Shown here piece by piece: positions 49,450 to 61,311 of a stretch of DNA of 64,000 nt. The notes beneath the pieces were generated by a model that saw nothing but the letters and a program-made list of their open reading frames with translations, did not search any database and was not told the origin of the DNA. The DNA comes from Saturnia japonica. Taxonomy: Eukaryota > Arthropoda > Insecta > Lepidoptera > Saturniidae. The translations under genes were made by a program, and so were the position numbers. The stretch covers positions 10,106,001 to 10,170,000 of the forward strand of contig CM065323.1 of assembly GCA_033032175.1 (NCBI GenBank). Direction: 5' to 3'. Each line of letters starts with the position of its first letter. Within the stretch, counting starts at the first letter, position 1.

Positions 49450-50482
49450 AAGGGGTAAGAAGATGATGAATAGTGTTAATTACTATTCCAAAGAAAAAGC
49501 TTTCAACTCTGTGAATTTTAATCAGACATAAAACATATTAACCGCGAAAGCGAATATTCATTCAGTAAAATTCTTGTATACGTAGACCTTACACTTTGCA
49601 AGACATGCTAAATTAACCACTGTTCTACAAAATAACGTTAATTATTCATTAGCATGTAAGTAATTCACAGGCTTTTAATAATAATTTATGTAACGTACGT
49701 CTTGTTCTCACAGTCTTCGTCTTGGTCTTTCGAAAGTGACAACAATTATGATAGGGTACACGTGTGCGTTGGCTTTGCGGTGTTTGTCGAATAAAATTAA
49801 TACGGGTGAAACCTTGGGGCACAGCTAGTCATTAATAATTAGTTTATTTTTTATACTAGCTCGGCAAAATACCTGTAAATAACCTCATGGTAACTACGGT
49901 ACAGTCAATAAACAACGCCGAAGTCTCAAGTTAACTCTTGCCGGTTAGACTTATATTCCAATTTGTTGAATGACCAATTTATTAACCTATTGTACATCTC
50001 TTGTATTAATAAATCTTTACAGGGCCCACGGCATTCCATATTGCACACATGTTTTCGTAAATGAATACGAACGAATACGATTTTGATTAAATCTTTCATA
50101 TGCCATTATTTATTTGTTAACATAATGAATAGTAAACGAAGCGAAAACCGCATGCTCAAATATTGTTAGCGAAATATTTTTCATTTCAGTCGTAGGCTGA
50201 AAGCTGTGTATTTAAGCAGATATTTGAAGGTTAATCGTCATTATTAGAGAGCATTTTGAAGTTTAACAAAGGTTCAGTTAATGCTTAGGCCTTTAACTTT
50301 GAATAATAATGGAGACTTTTGTAGACAGGTCTAACACCTGTTTAAATAAAATGATAGAGGTTTACCGTTGTACGCGTATCTCGTAAAAACTACTGGACGG
50401 ATATTCACTAAAATTTGTTTCTTTCACTCTGTATATATATTATAGTCCCTATAAAAAAAAATTATTATGATAACTTCTTATA
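49450..50482. other. Receptor intron; Helitron-like scrap
   Basis: 49760-49829 ends ggggcacagctag|t, a Helitron-like 3' end without a recognisable body. The rest is AT-rich. Confidence 0.4.
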
Positions 50483-51768
50483 CAAGGTGTCCAGAAAGGG
50501 TATCGGGTATTTGTTTTCGCGCCATATTCGAAACGGGGCGTCTAAAGGGTGCGGGGAGGGGTTCGTGGCGTCCGCCATTTTGTGGAGTTTTAGTTACGAT
50601 GGAACAGTACTCGGGGACGCATCGCGCATTTTGCGTACGAGCGTATTATCGTAATGGTGATTCAATAGTGACTGCTCAACGTCTCTATCGTGCGGAATAT
50701 CGTACACGCCACGCGCCAAGTGACGATAGCATTAGGAAATGGATCAGGATGTTCGAGAATACAGGTGCGAAATTCAAAACTCTGGTCGTCCTCGTTCAGT
50801 TCGCGATGAAGAAACAATTGAAGAAGTTGAGGCGTCGGTTCGTCAAAATCCGCCTTTATCCATCCGAAAGCGAAGCCAAGCGTTGAACATCAAAAAATCG
50901 TCTTTACATTCGATTTTAAAGAAAGACTTACATCTAAAAGCCTATAAAATTCAATTGGTTCAAGAATTGGAGGATACGGACTATGCTAATCGACTGAATT
51001 TTGCGAACGAAATGCTGCAGCGATTTAACAACATACTGTTCAGTGACGAAGCAAATTTTCACCTGAATGGTCATGTTAATAAGCAGAATTGTCGGTACTG
51101 GGCAGTGGAGAATCCGAGACGAAAGCATGAACGACCCCTGCATAGCCCAAAGGTCGTTGTTTGGGCCGCTATGTCTGCTAAAGGCATAATTGGTCCTTAT
51201 TTTCATGAAGATCAACGAGGCCGAGCAATTAATGTAAATAGTGACCGTTATTGCGATATGTTGCGAAATTTTTTGGTCCCAGAGTTGCAGGAGTTTGCAG
51301 GTTTCAACTCAAGAACGTGGTTCCAGCAAGATGGGGCCACTTGCCATACCTCAAATGACTCAATGGAAGTTGTTAACGAATTATTCCCTAATAAAGTCAT
51401 TTCGCGAAGGGTAACATCAACTGGCTTCCCAGAAGCCCCGACCTTAGCCCGCTTGACTATTTTGCATGGGGATACCTTAAAAGTAAGGTTTATCAAAACA
51501 ATCCGACGAATCTAACCCAGTTAAAGCATAACATCAGGTCAGAAATGGCAGCAATATCGATAGCTATGTGTCAACGTGTTATCGCCAATCTTCGTTTCCG
51601 TTTAGAAGAGTGCCAGCAACGTAACGGTCATCATTTGGATAACATCATCTTTTCCAAATAATTCTCCAATTCATATGCTAATAATAAACAATAAACTTTT
51701 TTATTGCATACAAATAATTTTTGTTTCATTGATCTTACAAATACCCGATACCCTTTCTGGACACCTTG
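50483..51768 (+). mobile_element. Mariner-type DNA transposon, 1,286 bp, perfect 32-bp TIRs
   Basis: Both termini start CAAGGTGTCCAGAAAGGGTA and are identical for 32 bases (50483-50514 and the inverse at 51737-51768). TA flanks the element on each side (50481-50482, 51769-51770). The short sequence to the right (51776-51816) is a Helitron-like 3' end, gcctcgggcacagctag, so the mariner appears to have landed in an older repeat. Confidence 0.92.
50599..51661 (+). pseudogene. Mariner-type transposase, two frameshifts
   Basis: The ATG at 50599 starts MEQYSGTHRAFCVRAYYRNG, then RNGDSIVTAQRLYRAEY and SIRKWIRMFENTG, a helix-turn-helix domain of the DUF4817 type. Near 50775 the frame shifts into NSGRPRSVRDEETIEEV. 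Catalytic pieces follow: NNILFSDEANFHLNG and TWFQQDGATCH. A second shift near 51410-51425 leads to the frame with WLPRSPDLSPLDYFAWGYLK, ending LDNIIFSK at TAA 51659-51661. The last acidic residue is Asp, about 41 residues after the second Asp (DD41D-like). About 354 codons in total. The copy cannot make a full protein, but its ends look usable by a transposase acting in trans. Confidence 0.87.
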
Positions 51769-52165
51769 TACAATAATTCTGTAGTCCACGCGAGCGAAGC
51801 CTCGGGCACAGCTAGTTTCTTATAAATATATTTATATTCTATACCATACATTAGTCTACAGATGCGTAAAGCTGAGTCGCGAACACTATACATTCAGTGA
51901 TAAGGCTATTACAGTGACTGTCTTTTGGTTTATCGTGTTACAGGATCAAGGCCGGCATGAAAGCGGTGACCGTCGACGGATTGCTGATCTCTGCGTGGTC
52001 GCTATAGTGATGTATTATATATTATATCACTATTGTTTTTTAATTTTACTGTGTTTAATATGAGACACATTGTCGTCACTTTATGTCGTGGTATTAAAAA
52101 AAAAATTGATGGGTGTTAGCTTCGACGGGAATATAACGGAATCTACAAAAATAGGCAAAGCTAAA

Positions 52166-52688
52166 TCTATATAATTAATAAAATTGAAATGTCTGTTTGT
52201 GATGTCAAAGTAACATATTTTTTACTGCGTTCATATGAAAGTATATACGGTACTTATAACAAAACACCATTTTTTACAATTTTTGTCTGTATGTTTGTCT
52301 GTTTGTTCCGGGTCATCTCCTAAACGGTTGCACCGACTTTCACGGGACTTTCACTGGCAGATAGCTGATGCTATAAGGAATAACTTAGGCTACTATTGTA
52401 TTAGAAAAAAAATTAAGGTTCCGCGCAAATAAAAAAACTGATCATGCTGAATCAATTCGGACGCTTAAAGATAAGAAGATAAGAAATATAGCAAATGAAT
52501 ATATACATAATTGTAGATAATAAAAAACTAACAAAAGTCAGATAGATCATATGTCTATCTTTTAAGGATAATCCACAATAAGCATTTATATGTTTAAAAC
52601 AACCGGGAGCGGTGGTATCACGATTTGGGCGTGTGCCTGATCGACTGCATTCTGTAATCCACGCAAGCCCAACCGCGGGCACAGCTAG
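52166..52688 (+). mobile_element. Helitron-like repeat A, copy 5 (complete)
   Basis: Starts TCTATATAATTAATAAAATT, ends CGCGGGCACAGCTAG, with A before and T after. A GC-rich hairpin sequence (cgcaagcccaaccgcg) lies just before the end. It is 523 bases long and the best-preserved member here. Its end lies 70 nt from the donor side of the intracellular-loop exon. Confidence 0.75.
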
Positions 52689-52758
52689 TTATTAATATAT
52701 TAAATAATAATGACATTACTTCCGACTACAAGGCAAAAGATAATTATGATTAACTCAC

Positions 52759-52862
52759 CCAGCATCCGTATTATGGTCTTCCTGGACTTCGACTGTCGAG
52801 TTTCACCATGTATGTGCCCGTTTAAAAGTCCTAGCTTCGTTTTTTCATTAACTCGAGTAGCC
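52759..52862 (-). CDS. Neuropeptide GPCR, third intracellular loop exon
   Basis: A 104-nt exon with acceptor ttcataacag|GGCTAC and donor ATGCTGG|gtgagt. The first base completes the arginine codon from the TM5 exon, 34 full codons follow, and the last G starts the alanine codon completed by the TM6 exon. The loop is basic and hydrophilic and contains HGETRQSKSRKTIIRML. A GETRQSxSRxxIIRML stretch just before TM6 is characteristic of insect pyrokinin/CAPA receptors and is a G-protein contact region. The frame extends open upstream to 52999, but only the part after the acceptor fits the join. The introns on its two sides are about 4.0 kb and 11.7 kb. Confidence 0.9.
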
Positions 52863-53049
52863 CTGTTATGAAAATAACATTGCTTTTTACTACAGCGGTA
52901 ATTTTGTTCATTACTTTTTGTGATATTACATAAATACTGAGCCGGAATTGCCATGTAGCAAACGTTACGGGCCCCACACCTATCAGAAAAGTAAAGCATA
53001 TGTGGAACTTTTAGTTGGTCGATCTTTTATTTATAATATTTATTTATTT

Positions 53050-53545
53050 TTAGAATTGACTATACTGTTAGCATGAGGGGCCTTAGAACTAGAGCCGCTC
53101 ATGGCTTTTACAGCTTTACCGGGCTTGGGGGCGAGCGCTTTAGGCACTCATCCGCGAAGTCGTGGGCAACATGCGCGCAAGGGTGCCAAAGTGGCCGGAC
53201 CTCGGCTTGGGCTGTTGCCGCGATTGCAATTAAATCACGATCTGATTAATTTCTTATACGCAAAATTCGAGCTAAACTAACACATACATATATAAATGTC
53301 CCTGCCTCCTGGGAGGAAGGACGGAACGAAGTATTTAGTGATTTGAAAATATGGACTACACTAACTAGCTTAAAAAAGAAACACGATCTCTTACAGAACC
53401 TATGTACTTATGTGGTGTGCACGTATGTATGAACATGGAGTGTGTAATGATGTATGTGGGTAGCTAAGTGATTGCAAGTGCAGTGTCACTTGTATCGTGC
53501 GAGCGGCTGCAAGAGACTTGAGGGTTCAACGCCGAGAGAAACGTA
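53050..53545 (-). repeat. Jockey-type 3' UTR copy, reversed
   Basis: gactatactgttagc, ttttacagctttaccggg, tatgtgggtagctaagtg and gtgtcacttgtat are the inverse of the 3' UTR of the element at 61.75-63.30 kb. The copy contains none of the coding part. It lies in the 4.0-kb receptor intron. Confidence 0.65.
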
Positions 53546-53627
53546 AATATTTACCTCACTAACTTTGCGTTTAGCTCACTGGCTCTGTATTTGTATATCG
53601 CCTCTTTACGTAACCAGTTTGTCATCA

Positions 53628-53822
53628 ACAAGACATACTTTTACAAAAAAAAAACACTTCAGTGGTTTTGAGGAGTTCCCTCGTGTATCATTGAAGACGA
53701 AGGTCCAATGGCAATGAAATTATAATGCGACCACCCTTGAGTAATCCCCTTTCCAATGAAAAATTAATCATATATATCGGTTAATTAACGATAAAGTTAT
53801 ACCTGTATATTCATTTTTTTAA
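53628..53822 (-). repeat. Dispersed repeat B, copy 5
   Basis: caacaagacatacttttaca, cttcagtggttttgaggagt and ccctcgtgtatcattgaaga, with more substitutions than the other copies. Confidence 0.5.
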
Positions 53823-53889
53823 ATATAAAATCGACTAGATAACCTTCTCCTTTTTTTAAAGTCTATTAAAAATTCAATTTTACAGAAAG

Positions 53890-54178
53890 CGACTTCAACC
53901 TGTAGCGACATCTCTCGCCACAACTGACGCATCAACGCATCGACGCAACTACGTAGCGACACATAGCGACATCTATCGAGCCACATGAGACGAATCCTAC
54001 TATCCTACATCGCGCTATAGAAATTAACTCAATCGTTGAGTATAAATACAAGAACCCGACTACAACCGTCGGGGCAGCTGCCCGCCAGGCATAGCACCCG
54101 TCTAACCGGAGGATCCTCCCTTTTCTATGGCGGATGAGGAGCTTTACTGTCTGTTCCTCACCTCCGCTAAAACCTATT
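53890..54178 (-). repeat. Dispersed repeat F, copy 2
   Basis: ctgtagcgacatctctcgcc, atcctacatcgcgctataga, gaggatcctcccttttctat and ggcggatgaggagcttt are the inverse of 13300-13510. It includes a tandem of tagcgacat motifs (53905-53975). Confidence 0.6.
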
Positions 54179-54470
54179 TACTGAGTTTTTAGTGGGATCT
54201 TAGACTGTCAATTAGTGGTTTTTATTTTTTATTAATTTTGTGTTGTTTGACCCTATATAATGTAATACAGATGACATTTTTCATAATAAAGCTTGGTTAC
54301 TGAAGCACAAGTGAATTGGAAATAATAACAGGGTCCATGAATACTGAAATGCTACAAAAATTTCCTTTGAAAGTTCTAACAAAGGAGCTACCATTTTGTA
54401 AGAATACTGAAATCATCATCACTGAAATAAAGGGGACTAGCTGCCAAGTAAGGAAGAAGAAATTTATGAA
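54178..54470 (+). repeat. Dispersed repeat E, copy 4
   Basis: gtgggatcttagactgtcaa, tgtttgaccctatataatgt, agttctaacaaaggagctac and cattttgtaagaa. It ends near ggaagaagaaa. Confidence 0.55.
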
Positions 54471-55603
54471 CTTAAAATAAATTTATAGTTATTTCGGAAT
54501 TCAATAAGCAGTTATTAAATAGAAATTCCGTAATGTATTGAATGATTGATACCTAAAGGACAAGAATACTTGGCACCTACTACCTAAAACGTCAAAGGCA
54601 AGAAAAATTACTACATTAAGAGACTAAGTAGTACAATTGAAATAATGATTTGCACTATTTTGCTATACCGAGTAAGTCGAATCCAAGTTAAACCTCAAGA
54701 ATTACCGTATGACTGTACAAGTATCTATAGTATAAAAATATTCTTGCCTAACTATTCTGTTACAAAGAGACTCAAGAGCAATAAATCAAGTGACGTCATG
54801 CAAAAGGCGTCCGCTGCGAAAATGTCTATACAATATTTGATATATTATGTATTTAGATAAAGGTATAGACATAACCAAATTCTTAAATCTCGTATAGTTA
54901 GCGTTACCAAACGTTCCCTATATAATTACACTGTCACTGTATTTTATTATCGAATCCAGTATTTCTACTTATCCTTATTTGTCCAGTTTTTAAAAAGATC
55001 ATTTAAATAAGATTCTTTAATAAGATCCCGAAGCATATTACTGATTTGACAGACAACAAGTTCAATGAGCATGTCAAGCAGGTGTTACTGTCAAAAGGTT
55101 ATTAAAGGGTGAAATATTATGTGAATGATAGTGAGGTCTAGAAGTCAGTCCCTCTCTGTGCATCCACTAAATTGTTATTATTGTATTATATTAATATTAT
55201 TGTACAGTTGGAAAACAAAAGATAAACCCGATCGAGTATCTTGTTGGTTCTTATCGATGACTGGAAAGTTTTCCGAACCCGTGGTAGTGTTTTGACCTTC
55301 GTAAGGCCACATTGAACAAAGAATATTTTGATTTCTAAAGAAACTGGGGTTTTTTTAGTCTCGTTAAAAAAATATTATTTAAGTAAATAAACTGGAAAAA
55401 AATGGCTAAAAATGTTTGCAGATACAGAGCATTTAGGTAATTAGCCATAAATAATAATGCTATGTGAATTCGTATCTGTGATTCCCATTCATAATATAAC
55501 GTAAATGTGGAGAGAATATTAATTTGTATAATGACAGCCAAATGGTAGACCGAAAGAAATAAAATCTCAGTTGTAACAGTTAAAAATATAGATTTAATAT
55601 TTT
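54471..55603. other. Receptor intron, AT-rich
   Basis: No repeat or gene recognised. Confidence 0.4.
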
Positions 55604-55883
55604 ATATAGATCGGCAACTCGAAAGAGAACGCTTGATTATGCTTGTGTTGGAATGAGATAGGAATACGAGACCATTTTCTTAAGTGTTATCGGTCTTATT
55701 TATACAGATCCTACTTATTTTTGCAAAATCTATGGTTTTAAAGTGTAATTTAATGTTTAATAGACGTGTTTATTTGTGGTTACGTGTATTGCAACTCGTA
55801 TAAGAACAAAATGATATGCACACTAACGTTATTAGTTTATTCCGTTTTGGTCTTGACTTATTCAATCTATTGCCCGATCTATA
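55604..55883. mobile_element. MITE-like repeat G, copy 2
   Basis: Begins tatagatcggcaactcgaaa, ends attgcccgatctatat; the two ends are imperfect inverses over about 14 bases. Same orientation as copy 1 at 44136. Confidence 0.6.
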
Positions 55884-56843
55884 TACAATACTAAATCTAT
55901 AGTTGACACAGTTAATAGAGATTCCGATTTGCCATTACAATGAAAAAATGCGTTCAATTTTACGATTATGTAAAAAATCTAAAAGGCGTCGTTATTAATA
56001 AAGTAACATCTAAATTCCAATATTACTCGTTGGAAAAACAGGAACAGAATTGAACATGTTCTCTTTATTTAACTTGATTGGAGTATTTTTCTTGTTTTTA
56101 ATATTATTTATAAAACCGCTTTATTCAGTGTTTATTTATTTTACTCCATGGTTGTTCCGTATCAGTTCTCAACTTTTGTGGTAACCCTAGGTACAGTTAG
56201 AGATGTGTCAGTGACGTGATAAATTTTAATGTTAATGATCTTAGTTTTCTGAGCTTTGTTACCAGAACGTTTTGTTTACGCCTGAAGTGATCGTAAATTA
56301 TTTTATATCTTGTGGAGTACTGAACTTGTTTATCTTCCACTACAATAAAACTGTAACTATATCATGTATGTTGGTAGGTACATCATGAAATATTAATGTT
56401 GCAAACTATATGATTAAATGTAAAACAGTGACGTCAAACAAACATACGCTTTAAAAGAATTGTTGGTGAACATGAATGAACAAAACGTGGATCACATTTT
56501 ATCAAGCAAATCATGTAAAATTTAAAATTTCGATAATAGGTGAAAAACTACTAGTTTGTTAATATCTAACGACCGGGCTAAAGTCACTTCTCGACAGAAG
56601 AAATAGGCGTAATCACAAAAACGCCATGCCACGACAGGATGTATTGACAATATTACAAACGCGTAAACATCGAGAAATTCACAGTTCTTTATTTTCCCCA
56701 AATAGAGTAGTACTACAACAACATTTCGCTAGAGGTCAAGATTCCTTTCACCATTAGCTGATATTGTTAGCAATTCAAATAAGTAAATGTACGCGAAATC
56801 CGTAGTGATATTTATTTCAATAACAAAATAAATTCAAGATTAC
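55884..56843. other. Receptor intron, AT-rich
   Basis: Nothing recognised up to the TM5-exon donor. Confidence 0.4.
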
Positions 56844-56985
56844 CTTATATGTAATCCCATTCTAACATATAGGCATAAAATTAAAATCGCCGGCACGAAG
56901 AAGAAAAATATGCTGCTCAATTCCAAAAGCGGCGACGGAGCCATCAGCGCGCAGAATGCCGAGTCTACGGAAATGTTACCAGTAT
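56844..56985 (-). CDS. Neuropeptide GPCR, TM5 exon
   Basis: A 142-nt exon with acceptor tttaattccag|ATACTGG and donor ATATAAG|gtaatc. It starts with two bases completing a codon and ends with the first two bases of an arginine codon that the next exon completes. It encodes the end of extracellular loop 2, including a cysteine (SAFCALM) positioned like the one that pairs with TM3 in class A receptors. TM5 follows (LLELSSIFFFFVPAILILCL) and then YVRMGLHIR, matching the YVxIGLxLR pattern of neuromedin U/pyrokinin-type receptors. Upstream exons (N-terminus to TM4) were looked for on the minus strand up to base 64000 and not found, so the preceding intron is longer than 7 kb or the gene continues outside the window. 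Confidence 0.9.
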
Positions 56986-58344
56986 CTGGAATTAAAAATC
57001 TCATATACATTTTAAACATATAGCCAAAAATCCTTTAATACAAAAGAAAGTGTATACGCGTCGTAAACTAAAATATACTTTAATGTGATGAATGAATGAA
57101 TTTAGATTGCTTACTTTAATGTGCGAAACTGAGTAGAGAATAATCTCACGGAACTGTTCTAGTAATATAATCCGATAAAAAGTTAATTCATATTAATAAT
57201 CCTATTTGTCAGTCGGGTTTGTAGGCTGATATCAATAAAAACAATGGTATCAAGATGAAAACATAAATCTTTCGCAATATCATCAATCTTTTATATTAGC
57301 AATATTCAGTTCCGATTATTTAGATAAAAGGAATCTCTTAAATTCCGTACGATTGGAGTGTTTTCAACCACTGACGGAGATAAATGGACATGTGAAATAA
57401 ATCAGGTTCGCAAAATGTCAACCTGTCTACACGATCTTTACATAATACTATTAAACCTACGTCCTTTGTATGAAAAGAAAATTATTTTATCAAAATAGCA
57501 AAAAAAAAAATTGTTTTTTGACTTCGAGGATAATAATAGTAATTTTTATTAAATATTTATTACAGTACAGCTTTAAGGGTTCATTGGGTCCGGATAAAAT
57601 TAATTTTGTGCCCCGGATTCCAGTGCTCTTCCTCTGGTTACATACAAAAATCATATTATCAAATATATAAAATAGTAACATAGTAAAACATGTTTATATA
57701 AGGAAAATGTTTGTGTGCGTGTGTGTGTGATTCCATGTACGCAAGTGTTTAAGGGTCACCGTGTGTATTTTCGAGTGTACTGAAGATATATGCATAATAC
57801 GCTATGTAAAACACAAAAATTGTTTCTAAATATGTCAAACAGAGAGACATACAAAAATAATTAAAACTGTTTTTTTTTTTGTTATATGTCCCGTATATAA
57901 TTTCATATGCATTTACTAAAGAGCTTTTATTTTTACATTACAAACAAACACTTTAATTTTACTAATTGTATAGATGTACAAAAAGCAGTTCTGTGCGACG
58001 AAAAAGGAAAAAAGTGTCCCCACCACGCTCGGATAAATGCCAACATCTCTGTTACGTGGTAAAGAAGTGTTTCTCAGCTATTTCTTTGCAAAAATATGAT
58101 TTCAATAAATACATCAACAATATATTTTTAGAAAATGTATTATTAAATGATACTGAATAAGGTCTTTACCAAGAAAAAATGATGAAGAAAATTTCAATGA
58201 GATTTACGAGTAAGATGCTTTTATAGTAACGAAGAATTGATTTAATTTATAGATAACTGCGTCACCTACATGGGTTAATCTAGCTAAAGTAGATTCTTAA
58301 TGGCCTTCAGCGTTGACGTCTACAGATTTCTGTCAAAAGTTCAG
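56986..58344. other. Upstream receptor intron or flank; Helitron-like repeat A fragment
   Basis: 57838-57975 matches the reversed start of repeat A (atttcatatgcatttactaa, attttactaattgtatagat). No TM1-TM4 exon was found. A GT microsatellite lies at 57703-57735. Confidence 0.45.
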
Positions 58345-58470
58345 GTTTGGATGACAAGATTCTGCTGTCCTCGGTCTTCAGCTTTATTAGTTGGCTTTGT
58401 CCAATAAACAGATTTTTTGCTAACACTCTGGAACCTTTATTTCGTTCTATTACCTATTTGATAGGATCGT
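58345..58470 (-). pseudogene. RTE-type fragment (endonuclease-RT linker)
   Basis: On the minus strand it encodes ERNKGSRVLAKNLFIGQSQ-like sequence followed by LIKLKTED. This corresponds to 17340-17420 of the near-full-length RTE copy. The 118-codon open frame on the other strand here is its shadow. The fragment is isolated, so it is probably a rearranged remnant. Confidence 0.55.
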
Positions 58471-59219
58471 TATTAAATTGGCATGCGTTACCTTTCAATG
58501 ACTTGGAGCGGGCGCCTATTGAGCTTCCCTGTACGTACACACATCACCTGAAGATTGTAAAATCATTTCACACACAGCTTATGAGTATAGTCAGAAAGCT
58601 TTTTGGTCCTGTTTGTACGTTGAATCTTAAAGAACTTTACATATCTTTGCAAACTAAGTTTACAACTTTCCATATCACCCTTTCACATAACCATGACTGT
58701 TAATACTTTCAAATAAGATAGGAATGGTGGACTCCCCTGCTCTTCGGAATGAAGAAGAACCACTAACCATTCCGTAAATATGTTTAAATATAAAACTGGT
58801 TAAAAAAAAAAATTTCCTAACTATTTCATACTTCGCCACAATTTTGGAGAATGTGCCAAAAATATTTTTTTTTAATCCATATGTGACGTTCCAGAGATTA
58901 TAGCGTTCAAATAAACAAACTAGAAATACAGTCTTTTGAGCTATATAATAATTAAGACCAATACGTTTATCGCATACAAAGATCGGGGTTCGATGCAATC
59001 AATTTGACGGTCTGGTTCCGACCAGTTTAATTGCCATGAACTGTACGTATCTATCTACAAATGAGATTTGATGGGCACGTTTTATTCACCCCGTCCCGTA
59101 CGTAAGGGCTAAATAGCATGTCTCAGCAAACTTTGCTACGTGTATACGCCTAATCGAAATCTATACCTATATCAGCTTAAATCCTATAACACTAAATGCA
59201 ATATAATTACACAATATTT
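58471..59219. other. AT-rich stretch with a Lep1-type fragment
   Basis: 58862-58960 resembles the Lep1-type Helitron end on the minus strand (gacgttccagagattatagc, gttcaaataaacaaac). Nothing else recognised. Confidence 0.4.
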
Positions 59220-59738
59220 ATACAAATAAATAAAATTGAAATGTCTGTTTGTAATGTCAAAATAACAGCTTTTTACTAAATGCATATGAAAGTATATAAG
59301 GAACCTATATCAATAAAACCTATTTAAAAATTTTTTGTCTGTCTCTTTGTTCCGGGTAATCTCCGAAACAGTTGGACCGATTTTGATGGGAGTTTCACTG
59401 GCAGATAGCTGATGTTGTAAGGAGTAATTTAATTTAGGCTACGTTTATTTTATAAAAATAATTACAGTTCTGAGCGAATAAAAAACAATGGTCATGGTAT
59501 TAATTCTGGTGCTCAAATGCCTTACTTTAAGTAAATCATATGAGACATATCAAAGTAATGTACTACGTAATTGTAGATCCTAAAACGATTTATAAAAAAG
59601 TCGGCAAGAGTATATGTATGTCTTCTAACGATCACCTACAATAAGCATTTTTTCGGGATCGGGGGTAGAACGATTCGCGCTTGTGCCTGATCGAGGACAT
59701 CCTATAGTCCGCGCGAACGCAGCCGTGGACATAGCTAG
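59220..59738 (+). mobile_element. Helitron-like repeat A, copy 6
   Basis: From atacaaataaataaaattga to cagccgtggacatagctag followed by T. The interior matches the family (gaaacagttggaccgatttt, gagtttcactggcagatagc). The 3' end is diverged. Confidence 0.65.
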
Positions 59739-61311
59739 TGTTACATATAAAAATTTGGCCAAATAAGTTTTAAACCTATGACTACACAGGAAAGTCAAAG
59801 AAGATATACCTAAGCCGTCGTCTCTTTTGACCCTGTTCAAAGTTCAAGATAAAACTTACTCTGAAAGCTTATAACAATGGACAAATAAATCATAATAAAG
59901 TTGTATGTATCTTGAGATATTTGATTGCTGAGAAGCAACGTGAATACAAATGGCAGCCAAGCCTTTCTATAATCACAAAAACATAACATATCTATATAAA
60001 TTACGGATGAAATGATTTGGCTATTTTTTTGTGTTTTAAACTGTTTGTAATAGTCCAAATTAGGTTTTTATGGCAATAAAATGTTTTAAACTATCCCCGA
60101 AAATTTTGTGTAAACTCCATACCCATATCTCATGATTCGAAAGATGGATATGCTGACCACAGATAATTTAGGTAGCAGGTGATCAATTGCGAACCTACTA
60201 CTAGAACAGAAAAACACAATGTTTATGAAATATCAATATCATTTCAGGAAATGCTGACTGGCTCTAATAAGCAGGTCCACATAATATTGTTAACTAAAGA
60301 GCTATTTCTTTTAAACGCGGATATAAAATACCAAAATTAAACTATAACAAAAGATACTACTACATGTGTAGTTTTATGAATGGTCACGATCGACTATTTA
60401 AGCCATAGACATGTATGGTTTAAGCACTTCTAGTTGAAATAGTTTAAATGTCAGCGGTTATTGTAATCTTAATCAATGTTTTTATACAAACTAAATTATT
60501 AAAAAGAAAACAACAAACGAAATTACAACAAAGACACTTCAGTAAAAAAAAATTTTTTGGCTTTTTATTTGATTCCCGGACGTCGTACTTAAATATTATA
60601 TAGCCTATGTCACTCCCACAATTAAGATGAATCTAACGACATCTCGTATGCTAAAATCCATCATGCCATTTAAGCTACAGAGCCTTCCAAAGAAATAGAC
60701 ATACATACATACGCACGAAAAACATAATCTTCCTTTTTCGCAGTCGGGTAGTATTAACAAGCTAATTTATTAAAAACGAAACAAAAACCCGACTGAAACA
60801 AAAATATTTGAGTAATTTTTTTTTCTATTTTTGCTTTTTTTTTTATTTCCTTGCCTCGTACTTAAATATATAGCCTATGTCACTTCCCTAATTATGACTA
60901 ATCTAACGACAACTCTTATGATAAAATCCATCAAGCCGTTTAGACTACCGGACGTGTCAAATAAATAGACATACCTACATACCATACGCACAAAAACATA
61001 AGCCTCCTTTTTCGCTGTCGGGTGAAAACAATATAGTTTTAGTGTCAGTTTATTATAATGCCGATTAAATTATTAAACTCATTTTAGTTTTCAGTTTAAT
61101 ATCGAACTGAACCTATGTAAGGATCTACGCTACACACCAATAGGTACGCTTTTTCATAGGGAGCTAAGCAGTAATTTCTAATAAAAGGTACCGTTAAACA
61201 TCAAAGCATTTTCATGTGGAGGATGCCGCGGACATCAGCTAATTTTTGTAATAATTATTTGTTTTTGATTTATCTGAATTTAATCTATTGTAGCAAAACA
61301 ATGTAATGTTC
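59739..61311. other. AT-rich stretch with a two-copy tandem repeat
   Basis: A segment of about 180 bases at 60559-60745 (cgtacttaaatatta.., tagcctatgtcactccc, atctaacgacatctcg, tttttcgcagtcgggt) recurs about 270 bases later at 60833-61025. Both are diverged. No gene seen. Confidence 0.5.

Noticed and set aside
58347..58703. Plus-strand open frame of 118 codons
   Set aside because: The first third is the antisense shadow of an RTE-type fragment; the rest shows no domain.
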